Assembly: GCA_023451825.1 (NCBI GenBank)
Contig: JAEXYA010000013.1
Span: 1 to 51,336 of the forward strand
Origin: Pseudomonadota bacterium
GTDB taxonomy: Bacteria; Pseudomonadota; Alphaproteobacteria; Rhizobiales; Xanthobacteraceae
Direction of reading: 5' to 3'
Length of the DNA: 51,336 bases
Each line of letters begins with the position of its first letter. Position 1 is the stretch's first letter. Made by a program: the position numbers and the translations under genes. Below, in pieces: positions 18,968 through 26,624 of the stretch. The notes beneath the pieces were generated by a model. The model ran no database searches. It worked only from the letters and a program-made list of their open reading frames with translations, and had not been told where the DNA came from.

Positions 18968-19747
18968 TTACCGCTGCGTCAGGAACCCAACCACGGCTTC
19001 CGTGAATGCGTGGCTCTGCTCCACGTTCGAAATATGCGCGGCATCCAGCAGTGTCATGCTGGCGCCCGGGATGTTGGCGCGGATGAACTCGCCGGCGGCC
19101 ACCGGCGTCGCGTTGTCCTGCTTGCCGGCGATCACCAGCACCGGGCTCTTGATGGTCGGCAACAGCGCGCGCTGGTCGAGGGTGCTGAGCGCCTCGCAGG
19201 CAGCGAGATAGCCTTCCACCGGCGTCGCCAGCAGCATCGCCTTCATCTTGGCGGTGGTTTCCGGCTCGCGCTCGCGGAAATCGGCGGTCAGCCAGCCACC
19301 GATCACGGCATCGGCCACAGACGCGATGCCGCCTTCGCGCACGGCCTTGATGCGGTTGTGCCAATTGGTCGGGTCGGGATAGTAGCAGCTGGTATTGGCG
19401 AGGATCATCTTGTTGAAGCGATCCGGCGCGTTGGCCCCGAGCCATTGCCCGACCATGCCGCCCATGGACAGGCCGCACCAATGCACGCGATCGATATTGA
19501 GATCATCGAGGATGGCGAGCACGTCCTTGCCGTAGCGCTCCATCGACACCGGGCCGTTCATGCCGGATTTGCCGTGACCACGGCGATCGTAACTGATCAC
19601 GCGGAAGAGTTTTGTGAGCGCCGGCATCTGCGGCTCCCACATGGCCATGGTGCAGCCAAGCGAGTTCGAGAGCATCAAGGTCGGCCCGCCATCGCGGCCT
19701 TCGACGGAGACATTGAGCAGACAGCCGTCGGCATCGATCATGGGCAT
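18968..19747 (-). CDS. pcaD: 3-oxoadipate enol-lactonase
   Basis: A 259-residue alpha/beta hydrolase with the nucleophile elbow GLSMGG (Ser about residue 93), oxyanion strand NSLGCT near residue 28, acid in AGKQDNATP and the catalytic His in DAAHISNVEQ. The SNSLG and YDRRGHGKS segments are typical for PcaD, which hydrolyses beta-ketoadipate enol-lactone to beta-ketoadipate. It starts 17 bp after the pcaB stop, with a GGAG site, so pcaB-pcaD form an operon. The intrinsic terminator and TA module downstream separate it from pcaC. Confidence 0.93.
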   Translation of the reverse strand: MPMIDADGCLLNVSVEGRDGGPTLMLSNSLGCTMAMWEPQMPALTKLFRVISYDRRGHGKSGMNGPVSMERYGKDVLAILDDLNIDRVHWCGLSMGGMVGQWLGANAPDRFNKMILANTSCYYPDPTNWHNRIKAVREGGIASVADAVIGGWLTADFREREPETTAKMKAMLLATPVEGYLAACEALSTLDQRALLPTIKSPVLVIAGKQDNATPVAAGEFIRANIPGASMTLLDAAHISNVEQSHAFTEAVVGFLTQR

Positions 19748-19764
19748 GGAAAACTCCGTCTTTC

Positions 19765-21117
19765 TTAAGTCTTGAGTGAAGTGAGCAGACGATCAATCAG
19801 GGCTTGCGAGGCGCCTTGATAGTCCATCGGCTCGAACAGTTTGGCGATGGCATCAGCGCTGAGCTGTGCCGTCACCTTCGGATCGGCGGCCAGCACATCG
19901 CGCAGATGCGTCTTTTCGGCGGCGGCCTTCTTGCTGGCCGCTTCGACAAGATGGTGCGCATCGCTCTTGCCGAGCTTGTCGGCGAGCGCAAAGGTCACGG
20001 CCTCGGCCATGATCAGACCATGCGTCGTATCGAGATTGCTCCGCATCCTTGCGGCATCAATCTCGAGCCCCTCGGCGATATCGACGATCGCGGCGAGGGC
20101 GCCGGAGGTTACCAGCAGCAGCGATGGCAGCGTCGGCCATTCCGCGTGCCACGGGCCGGCGCTGCGTTCGTGATCCTGCACCTGCGCTGCGAAAATGGTG
20201 GCTGCGAGATTCGGCGCCATGGTGGCGGCGCCGAGGGCTGATGCGGACGCGACCGGATTGCGCTTGTGCGGCATGGTCGATGAGCCACCGCGGCCTTCGC
20301 CGGAGGGCTCGAACGCTTCGCCCACATCGGTCTGCATCATCAGCGAGAGATCGCGGGCGATCTTGCCGCAGGTGCCGGACAGGATGGCGAGCACCGAGGC
20401 GACATCGGCGATGCGGTCGCGATGCGTGTGCCATGGGGCGTCGGGCAGTAGCAGGTCCAGCTCTTTTGCAAGCTGTTCGGCAACGGCGAGACCTTTATCA
20501 CCGAGCGCGGCGAGTGTGCCTGCCGCGCCGCCGAATTGCAGCGCGAGACCTTCATCGCGGAGTCGCGCGAGGCGTTGGCGGGAGCGGTGCAAGGCTGAGG
20601 CATATTCGGCGAGCTTGAGGCCGAACGGCATCGGCAATGCGTGCTGCAACCAGGTGCGCGCGACGACTGCGGTGTTGCGATGCTGTTCGGCGAGTTTGGC
20701 AAAGCCTGCTATGGCGCGGTCGCAATCGGCCAGCAATGCATCGATCGCAGCACGCAGACCCAGCATGGTCGCGCTGTCGATCACATCCTGGCTGGTCGCG
20801 CCCCAATGGACGTAGCGCGCCGCATCCGGATCGGCCTTGGCCACATGGGCTGTGAGGGCCTTCACCATCGGGATAGCCAGATTGCCCGAGCGCGTCGCGG
20901 CATCGGCCAGGGCGCCCCTATCGAACCGATCGGCCTGACATGCAGCTTCGATGGATTTGACGGCAACAGCAGGAATCACGCCGACCACGGCTTCGGCCCG
21001 CGCCAGCGCGGCCTCGAAATCCAGCATGTGCTGCAGCGTGGTGGCGTCGTCACAGATCGCGCGCATGGCGGCGCTCGAGAGGAGAGGTGCCAGAAGAGGG
21101 GACAGGGCGGTGCTCAT
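19765..21117 (-). CDS. pcaB: 3-carboxy-cis,cis-muconate cycloisomerase
   Basis: A 450-residue fumarase/aspartase superfamily enzyme with the signature GGSSTMPHKRNP near residue 280, GATSQDVIDSA near 127, and ARTWLQHALPMPFG near 160. The last segment and the adjacency to pcaD and pcaC identify PcaB over purB or argH. It lactonises 3-carboxy-cis,cis-muconate to 4-carboxymuconolactone in the protocatechuate branch of the beta-ketoadipate pathway. The first gene of the pathway (protocatechuate dioxygenase pcaGH) is not in the window. It is divergent from coxG, with the shared promoter region at 21118-21295. Confidence 0.95.
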   Translation of the reverse strand: MSTALSPLLAPLLSSAAMRAICDDATTLQHMLDFEAALARAEAVVGVIPAVAVKSIEAACQADRFDRGALADAATRSGNLAIPMVKALTAHVAKADPDAARYVHWGATSQDVIDSATMLGLRAAIDALLADCDRAIAGFAKLAEQHRNTAVVARTWLQHALPMPFGLKLAEYASALHRSRQRLARLRDEGLALQFGGAAGTLAALGDKGLAVAEQLAKELDLLLPDAPWHTHRDRIADVASVLAILSGTCGKIARDLSLMMQTDVGEAFEPSGEGRGGSSTMPHKRNPVASASALGAATMAPNLAATIFAAQVQDHERSAGPWHAEWPTLPSLLLVTSGALAAIVDIAEGLEIDAARMRSNLDTTHGLIMAEAVTFALADKLGKSDAHHLVEAASKKAAAEKTHLRDVLAADPKVTAQLSADAIAKLFEPMDYQGASQALIDRLLTSLKT

Positions 21118-21295
21118 TGCGGCCGGACCCTAGCCATTCCCGATAGAGTCTCCAAGGGGCTGAAAAGGGGCCGGAAGCCGCATGGCTGCTGCATTGCGAA
21201 TAGGCAAAGCGGGTGCCGGCCGGTCTTTCCTTTGCTCGATCCGTGCATTACTTGGAATGAGCCTCTTTAAATCCCAGACATCCAGGAGATTGCCC

Positions 21296-21742
21296 ATGGC
21301 CATGACGATGAGCGGCGAAGTGCAACTGGCCGCGAGCCGCGAAGTGGTGTGGGAGAAGCTCAACGATCCCGCCGTATTGAAATCCTGCATCCCCGGCTGC
21401 GAGGAGCTTGAGACCACCGACGAAGGCGGTTTCCGTGCCACGGCAAAAATCAAGGTCGGTCCGGTCTCTGCCCGCTTCAAGGGCAAGGTGACGCTCAGCG
21501 ATCTTGATCCGCCGAACGGCTACAAGATCTCGGGCGAAGGCGAGGGTGGTGTCGCCGGTTTCGCCAAGGGCGGCGCGACGGTCGCGCTCACCGACAAGGA
21601 TGGCGGCACGCTGCTCACCTATAATGTGGAAGCGCAGATCGGCGGTAAACTCGCCCAACTCGGGCAACGCCTGATCAATGGTTCGGCCAAGAAGATCGCT
21701 GACGAGTTTTTCAACAATTTCGCGAAGGCCGTGCAGGGCTGA
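21296..21742 (+). CDS. coxG: CoxG-type SRPBCC protein
   Basis: A 148-residue SRPBCC-fold protein of the CoxG (carbon monoxide dehydrogenase subunit G) family. It shows GEVQLAASREVVWEKLNDP, VLKSCIPGCEELE, then FKGKVTLSDLDPPNGYKISG and a terminal helix. The ATG at 21296 has AGGAGA eight bases upstream; the longer frame open to 21182 is not used. CoxG homologues accompany Mo-hydroxylase operons, and in the CO dehydrogenase system CoxG helps anchor the enzyme to the membrane. It is separated from coxS by 276 bp holding a dispersed repeat. Confidence 0.92.
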   Translation: MAMTMSGEVQLAASREVVWEKLNDPAVLKSCIPGCEELETTDEGGFRATAKIKVGPVSARFKGKVTLSDLDPPNGYKISGEGEGGVAGFAKGGATVALTDKDGGTLLTYNVEAQIGGKLAQLGQRLINGSAKKIADEFFNNFAKAVQG

Positions 21743-21746
21743 TTCT

Positions 21747-21836
21747 GTAGCCTGGATGGAGCGAAACGAAATCCAGGGACAGCAGACATAGTTGAAACGC
21801 CGGTCCCCGGATTGCGCTGCGCTCCATCCGGGCTAC
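21747..21836. repeat. GTAGCC(T/C)GGATGGAGC inverted repeat
   Basis: Outer arms GTAGCCTGGATGGAGC / GCTCCATCCGGGCTAC and inner arms AAATCCAGGGAC / GTCCCCGGATT. A well-known type of proteobacterial intergenic repeat; it lies between coxG and coxS. The remaining 180 bp to coxS hold no gene and probably a promoter. Confidence 0.92.
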
Positions 21837-22018
21837 GGGCCGGCGGTTCTTTGCATCTGCAGCAAAGCGATCACACTCTCTTGATTCCCTCCGAAAACGC
21901 GCATCTCACCGCCCTTACGCGCGGTTGCCGAGCCAAAACTTCGTCCATATGATGCGTTTGGAACGATTTTAAGAACCGGGCCGCCCCGCAAGGGCAGGCG
22001 CCGGCAAAGAGAGTGCAT

Positions 22019-22504
22019 ATGGCAAAAGTCTCGATGATCGTGAACGGCAGTCCCGTCACCAAGAATATCGATCCGCGCACTTTGTTGGTTCAGTTTTTGC
22101 GCGAAGAGCTGCGGCTGACCGGCACCCATGTGGGCTGCGATACGTCGCAATGCGGGGCCTGTGTCGTCCATCTCGATGGCAAGGCCGTGAAGGCCTGCAC
22201 CACCCTCGCGGTGATGGCCGACGGCCACGAAGTGAAGACCATCGAAGGCCTCGCGGCCGATGGTGCGCCGCTGCATCCGATGCAGGAAGCGTTTCGCGAG
22301 CATCACGGATTGCAATGCGGCTTCTGCACCCCGGGCATGATCATGACCGCCATCGATCTGGTCCATCGCAAGGGCCACGATCTCGAAGACCATGTGATCC
22401 GCGAAGAGCTCGAAGGCAATCTGTGCCGCTGCACCGGTTATCAAAACATCGTGGCGTCGATCGCCGCGGGGGCCAAGGCGATGGAAAACTCTGACCTCGC
22501 CTGA
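22019..22504 (+). CDS. coxS: Mo-hydroxylase small subunit, [2Fe-2S] protein
   Basis: A 161-residue iron-sulfur subunit of the xanthine dehydrogenase/CO dehydrogenase family. The plant-type cluster ligands are in CDTSQCGACVVHLDG and the following KAC. The second cluster ligands are QCGFCTPGM and LCRCTGY. The ATG at 22019 gives MAKVSMIVNG; a GTG two codons upstream is possible. It should pass electrons from a molybdenum large subunit to the FAD subunit. In form II order (S-L-M) the large subunit would come next, but coxM starts only 53 bp downstream. Confidence 0.96.
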   Translation: MAKVSMIVNGSPVTKNIDPRTLLVQFLREELRLTGTHVGCDTSQCGACVVHLDGKAVKACTTLAVMADGHEVKTIEGLAADGAPLHPMQEAFREHHGLQCGFCTPGMIMTAIDLVHRKGHDLEDHVIREELEGNLCRCTGYQNIVASIAAGAKAMENSDLA

Positions 22505-22557
22505 CGTCAAACGATAACCGCAAACGCGCGCCCTAAGGACTCTTCGAGGATCACGCC

Positions 22558-23364
22558 ATGTATGAATTCAAATATCATCGTCCGTCCACCGTGCGGCAGG
22601 CGGCCAATCTCCTCGCCAAACACGAAGACGCCAAGCTGATTGCCGGCGGGCACACGCTTGTGCCGGTCATGAAGCAGCGTCTTGCCGCGCCGTCCGATAT
22701 CATTGACCTCTCGCATATCGAGGGCGTCGACGGCATCGAGCTCAAGGGCCGCAATCTGGTGATCGGCGCGCTGGCCAAGCATGCCGATGTCGCCAATTCC
22801 GCGATCGTGGGCGAAGCCATCCCGGCGTTGGCTGAACTCGCCGGCCTGATCGGCGATCCCGCCGTGCGCCACAAGGGCACGATCGGCGGCTCGCTGGCGA
22901 ACAACGATCCGACTGCGGATTATCCGGCGGCCGTGATGGCGATGGGCGCCACCATCGTCACCAACAAGCGCAAGCTAAAGCCGGAAGAGTTTTTCCAGGG
23001 CCTGTTCACCACGGCGCTGGAGCCCGACGAGATCATCACAAAAGTCTCGTTCCCGCTGCCGAAGAAGGCGGCCTATCAGAAATTCCGCAATCAGGCCTCG
23101 CGTTACGCGCTGGTCGGCGTGTTCGTGGCGCGGCTGCCGTCGGGCGTGCGCGTCACGGTGACGGGCGCCGGCCAGGACGGCGTATTTCGCGTCGAGGCTT
23201 TTGAGGACGCTTTGAAGAAGCGTTTTTCGCCGAAGGCGCTGGATGGCATCGACGTGTCGCCGGATGGCCTCAACAGTGACTTGCACGGCAGCGCCGAGTA
23301 TCGTGCGCATCTGATCGGCGTGCTGGCCAAGCGCGCGGTCGAAGCCGCCAACAGCCGGGCCTGA
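22558..23364 (+). CDS. coxM: Mo-hydroxylase medium subunit, FAD-binding
   Basis: A 268-residue FAD-binding subunit of the CoxM/XDH-medium type. The N-terminal YEFKYHRPSTVRQAANLL is typical. The two FAD loops AGGHTLVPVMKQR and GTIGGSLANNDPTADYP are present (the CoxM consensus has AGGxSL), with the C-terminal CO dehydrogenase flavoprotein domain from about residue 175. It normally forms an (LMS)2 complex with CoxS and the molybdopterin subunit CoxL. No coxL is found here or elsewhere in the window. Confidence 0.95.
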   Translation: MYEFKYHRPSTVRQAANLLAKHEDAKLIAGGHTLVPVMKQRLAAPSDIIDLSHIEGVDGIELKGRNLVIGALAKHADVANSAIVGEAIPALAELAGLIGDPAVRHKGTIGGSLANNDPTADYPAAVMAMGATIVTNKRKLKPEEFFQGLFTTALEPDEIITKVSFPLPKKAAYQKFRNQASRYALVGVFVARLPSGVRVTVTGAGQDGVFRVEAFEDALKKRFSPKALDGIDVSPDGLNSDLHGSAEYRAHLIGVLAKRAVEAANSRA

Positions 23365-23399
23365 TCCATCGGGCACGCACTTCAAGGATTGGGTTCTTC

Positions 23400-24308
23400 A
23401 TGACTGCAGCATCGGCGCTTCCCTCTTCCGTCGATGGCATGCTCGATCTGCTCACCAAGCGCGATTATTTTGCCGAGCGCTCGCTGGCGACGGTGGCTTA
23501 TCTGTCATTGCGGATGGGCCGGCCGCTGTTTCTCGAAGGCGAGGCCGGCGTCGGCAAGACCGAGATCGCAAAGGTGCTGTCGGCAGCGCTCGGCCGCAAG
23601 CTGATCCGCTTGCAATGTTATGAAGGCCTCGACGTTTCCTCTGCCGTCTATGAGTGGAACAGCGCCTCGCAGATGATCGCGATCCGGCTGGCCGAAGCGG
23701 CCGGCGAAAGTGATCGCGACCAGCTCGCCAGCGATATCTTTGCCGATCGCTATCTGATCAAGCGCCCGCTGTTGCAGGCGCTGGAGCCGGATGTGAACGG
23801 CGCGCCGGTGCTGCTGATCGACGAGCTCGATCGTGCCGATGAGGCGTTCGAAGCCTATCTGCTCGAAATCCTCTCCGACTTCCAGGTCACGATTCCCGAA
23901 CTCGGCACTGTGAAGGCGCCGGCGCCGCCGATCGTCATTATCACCTCGAACCGCACGCGCGAAATCCACGACGCGCTGAAGCGGCGCTGCCTGTATCACT
24001 GGGTTGATTATCCCGCCGCCGATCGCGAACTCGCCATCGTGAAGTCGCGTGTGCCCGGCATTTCCGCTAAGCTCTCGCAGCAAGTCGTGTCCTTCGTCCA
24101 AAAACTGCGCGATCAGGATTTCTACAAGTCGCCGGGCGTTGCCGAGACCATTGATTGGGCGACGGCGCTGACCGAACTCGACGCCCGCTCGCTGACGCCG
24201 CAGGTGGTGGGCGACACGCTAGGCGCGCTGCTGAAATACCAGGACGACATCCAGCGCATGCAGGGGGATGTGCTGGCGAAGACGATCAAGGAAGCGAGTG
24301 ATGGCTAG
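23400..24308 (+). CDS. coxD: MoxR-type AAA+ ATPase CoxD
   Basis: A 302-residue MoxR-family AAA+ ATPase. It has Walker A EGEAGVGKTEIAK (about residues 46-58), a YEGLDVSSAVYEWN segment typical for CoxD, Walker B VLLIDELDRAD, sensor I VIITSNRTREI and an arginine-finger helix LKRRCLYHW. CoxD acts with the VWA protein CoxE in maturing the active site of Mo-hydroxylases (in CO dehydrogenase, the [CuSMoO2] cluster). It lies 35 bp after coxM in the same operon. Confidence 0.95.
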   Translation: MTAASALPSSVDGMLDLLTKRDYFAERSLATVAYLSLRMGRPLFLEGEAGVGKTEIAKVLSAALGRKLIRLQCYEGLDVSSAVYEWNSASQMIAIRLAEAAGESDRDQLASDIFADRYLIKRPLLQALEPDVNGAPVLLIDELDRADEAFEAYLLEILSDFQVTIPELGTVKAPAPPIVIITSNRTREIHDALKRRCLYHWVDYPAADRELAIVKSRVPGISAKLSQQVVSFVQKLRDQDFYKSPGVAETIDWATALTELDARSLTPQVVGDTLGALLKYQDDIQRMQGDVLAKTIKEASDG

Positions 24309-24336
24309 CGCGTTGTTGCAAGCGCCATGTCTTCCT

Positions 24337-24365
24337 TCTCCCTCTCCCGCTTGCGGGGGAGGGAG
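24337..24365. repeat. CTCCCTCTCCCGC hairpin between coxD and coxE
   Basis: TCTCCCTCTCCCGC-tt-GCGGGGGAGGGAG, a dispersed palindromic element type. It lies in the 73-bp coxD-coxE gap and may modulate downstream expression or mRNA stability. No T run follows. Confidence 0.75.
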
Positions 24366-24381
24366 CATTGGCGCCTGAGTC

Positions 24382-25584
24382 ATGCCCATCGATCACCTCA
24401 CCCCACCCACCGGAGCGATGGCCGACAATGTCATCGGCTTCGCCCGAGCTTTGCGCAAAGCGGGGCTGCCGGTCGGGCCGGGGGCGGCGATCGATGCGCT
24501 CGCGGCCTTGCAATTGATCGAGATCGGCAAGCGCGCCGATGTGTTCACCACGCTCGAAGCGATTTTCGTCAAGCGCCACGAACACACGCTGATCTTCCAG
24601 CAAGCCTTCGACCTGTTCTTCCGCGCCGAGGAAGACTGGAAGCACATGCTCGATTCCGTGCCGCTGCCGGATGATGCGAAACGCAAGCCGCCGCCGGCCT
24701 CGCGCCGCGTGCAGGAGGCGATGGCGCAGCCGACCGTGAACAACGAGCGCGAAGCGCCGCAGGAGCAGGAGATCAAGCTCTCGGTCTCCGATCGCGAGAT
24801 CCTGCAGAAGAAAGACTTTGCGCAGATGAGCGCGGCTGAAATCGCCGAGGTTACCCGCGCCATCGCCAACATGCGGTTGCCGCAGGCAGAGTTGCGTACG
24901 CGCCGCACCCGGCCCGATAAAGCTGGCGCACGGCTCGATCTCCGTCGCACGCTGCGCGCCTCGTTGCGCACCGGTGGCGATATCGTCGATATCCGCCGCC
25001 TCGGCCTGATCGACAAGCCTGCACCCATCGTGGCGCTGCTCGATATCTCCGGCTCGATGAGCGAATATACCCGTCTGTTCCTGCACTTTCTTCACGCCAT
25101 CACCGATGCGCGAAAACGCGTTTCCGTGTTCCTGTTCGGCACGCGGCTTACCAATGTGACGCGGGCGTTGCGGGCGCGCGATCCCGATGAGGCTCTGGCC
25201 TCATGCTCGGCCTCGGTGCAGGATTGGGCCGGCGGCACCCGCATCTCGGCCTCGCTGCACAATTTCAACAAGCTGTGGGGCCGCCGCGTGCTAGGCCAAG
25301 GCGCCATCGTGCTGCTGATCTCCGATGGCCTCGAACGCGAGGCGGATTCGCAGCTCGCTTTCGAGATGGACCGGCTGCATCGCTCCTGCCGCAAGCTGAT
25401 CTGGCTGAATCCGTTGCTGCGTTTCGACGGTTTTGAGCCGAAGGCGCAGGGCATCAAAATGATGCTGCCCCACGTTGACGAATTCCGCCCGGTACATAAT
25501 TTGACGTCTATCGACGGGCTGATTAAGGCCCTGTCCGCGCCGACATCCGGCCATCACCGCCCGCTGATGCGCCCCGCTGCCTAA
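24382..25584 (+). CDS. coxE: VWA domain protein CoxE
   Basis: A 400-residue CoxE-type protein. The N-terminal half is helical and charged (VIGFARALRKAGLPVGPGAA at the start). The C-terminal half is a von Willebrand factor A domain with the metal-binding MIDAS motif DISGSMS near residue 221, a conserved Thr in WAGGTRIS and the acidic ISDGLERE. It pairs with CoxD as a MoxR/VWA chaperone for cofactor insertion into a Mo-hydroxylase. The MPIDHLTPP start is the first ATG; an alternative (MADNVIGF) lies 13 codons in. Confidence 0.94.
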   Translation: MPIDHLTPPTGAMADNVIGFARALRKAGLPVGPGAAIDALAALQLIEIGKRADVFTTLEAIFVKRHEHTLIFQQAFDLFFRAEEDWKHMLDSVPLPDDAKRKPPPASRRVQEAMAQPTVNNEREAPQEQEIKLSVSDREILQKKDFAQMSAAEIAEVTRAIANMRLPQAELRTRRTRPDKAGARLDLRRTLRASLRTGGDIVDIRRLGLIDKPAPIVALLDISGSMSEYTRLFLHFLHAITDARKRVSVFLFGTRLTNVTRALRARDPDEALASCSASVQDWAGGTRISASLHNFNKLWGRRVLGQGAIVLLISDGLEREADSQLAFEMDRLHRSCRKLIWLNPLLRFDGFEPKAQGIKMMLPHVDEFRPVHNLTSIDGLIKALSAPTSGHHRPLMRPAA

Positions 25585-25595
25585 GGATAAGTCCG

Positions 25596-25919
25596 ATGCT
25601 CAATCGCGAAGAAGACATCCTGCAGGCCGCCGAAGCCTGGCAAAAAGCCGGCCACGGTGTTGCCCTCGCCACGGTGGTGGAGACCTGGGGCTCCGCGCCG
25701 CGCCCCGCTGGCTCCAATCTCGTCATCAATGACGATGGTACGTTTCTCGGCTCGGTCTCCGGCGGCTGCGTCGAAGGCGCCGTGGTCACCGAGGCGCTCG
25801 ATGTCATCCAAAGCGGCAAGCCGAAACTTCTGGAATTCGGCGTGGCCGATGAGACCGCATGGAATGTCGGTCTGTCCTGTGGCGGCACCATCCGCGTTTT
25901 TGTCGAAAAGGTAGGCTGA
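25596..25919 (+). CDS. XdhC/CoxI N-terminal-domain protein
   Basis: A 107-residue protein consisting only of the XdhC_CoxI domain: HGVALATVVETWGSAPRPAG, SGGCVEGAVV with the conserved Cys of the family, and GLSCGGTIRVFV with a second Cys. XdhC proteins bind molybdenum cofactor, protect it and hand it to sulfuration and insertion machinery. Elsewhere this domain is often fused to the Rossmann domain found here in the next gene, which starts 3 bp downstream. The two genes together therefore resemble a split CoxF/XdhC. Confidence 0.92.
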   Translation: MLNREEDILQAAEAWQKAGHGVALATVVETWGSAPRPAGSNLVINDDGTFLGSVSGGCVEGAVVTEALDVIQSGKPKLLEFGVADETAWNVGLSCGGTIRVFVEKVG

Positions 25920-25922
25920 GCC

Positions 25923-26624
25923 GTGAAAACCGAAACACTGGCGCTGCTCAATGCCGAGCGCGCCGCGCGTCGGCCGGTCATCGTGATGACCGATGTGTCC
26001 GATGGTATACAACGCTTGGTGAAGGCGGTAGACTTCGCTGCCGATCCCTTGCATGCGGAGCTGGACAAGCAGCTGCGCATGGGCAAGAGCGCCATGGTCG
26101 AGGTGGACGGCAAGAAGCAGTTTCTCAATGTCTATGCACCCACCGCAAAACTCGTGATCATCGGCGCCGTCCATATCAGCCAGGCTTTGGCACCTCTCGC
26201 GCGCTCGCTCGATTACGACGTGACGGTCGTCGATCCGCGCACCGCCTTTGCGAGCCCTGAACGCTTTCCCGACGTGAAGCTGATCGCGGAATGGCCGGAC
26301 GAGGCGCTGCCGCCGCTCGGCATCGACCGCTGGACGGCCTTCGTCGCCGTGACCCATGATCCCAAGATCGACGATCCCGCATTGCTGCATGCCTTCGAGA
26401 AGGACTGCTTCTATATCGGCGCGCTCGGCTCGCGGAAGACGCATGCCAAACGTCTCGATCGCCTCAAGGGGCAGGGCGCAAGCGATGCGGATCTCGCGAA
26501 AATCAAGGCGCCTATCGGCTTGAATATCGGCGCCGTCTCGCCATCCGAGATCGCGGTCTCGATCATGGCCGAGATCACCGCGGAATTGCGCCTGCCAAAA
26601 GACGCAAAGGCGACTGCAGCATGA
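25923..26624 (+). CDS. XdhC family protein with Rossmann domain
   Basis: A 233-residue protein starting at GTG. Residues 1-75 resemble a reduced XdhC N-terminal region (ETLALLNAERAARRPVIVMT). From about residue 80 there is the XdhC Rossmann domain: KLVIIGAVHISQALAPLARS, then DYDVTVVDPRTAFA, VTHDPKIDDPALL and YIGALGSRKTHAKRLDRL. The usual GxGHVxxAL cofactor loop is here GAVHISQAL. The C-terminal PIGLNIGAVSPSEIAVSIMAE is the family hallmark. It is translationally coupled (ATGA overlap) to the MoeA/MobA fusion gene. Confidence 0.92.
   Translation: MKTETLALLNAERAARRPVIVMTDVSDGIQRLVKAVDFAADPLHAELDKQLRMGKSAMVEVDGKKQFLNVYAPTAKLVIIGAVHISQALAPLARSLDYDVTVVDPRTAFASPERFPDVKLIAEWPDEALPPLGIDRWTAFVAVTHDPKIDDPALLHAFEKDCFYIGALGSRKTHAKRLDRLKGQGASDADLAKIKAPIGLNIGAVSPSEIAVSIMAEITAELRLPKDAKATAA

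Noticed and set aside
19765..21117. Second purB or argH instead of pcaB
   Set aside because: It shares the MPHKRNP signature with purB, but the WLQHALPMPFG segment, length and adjacency to pcaD support the muconate cycloisomerase.
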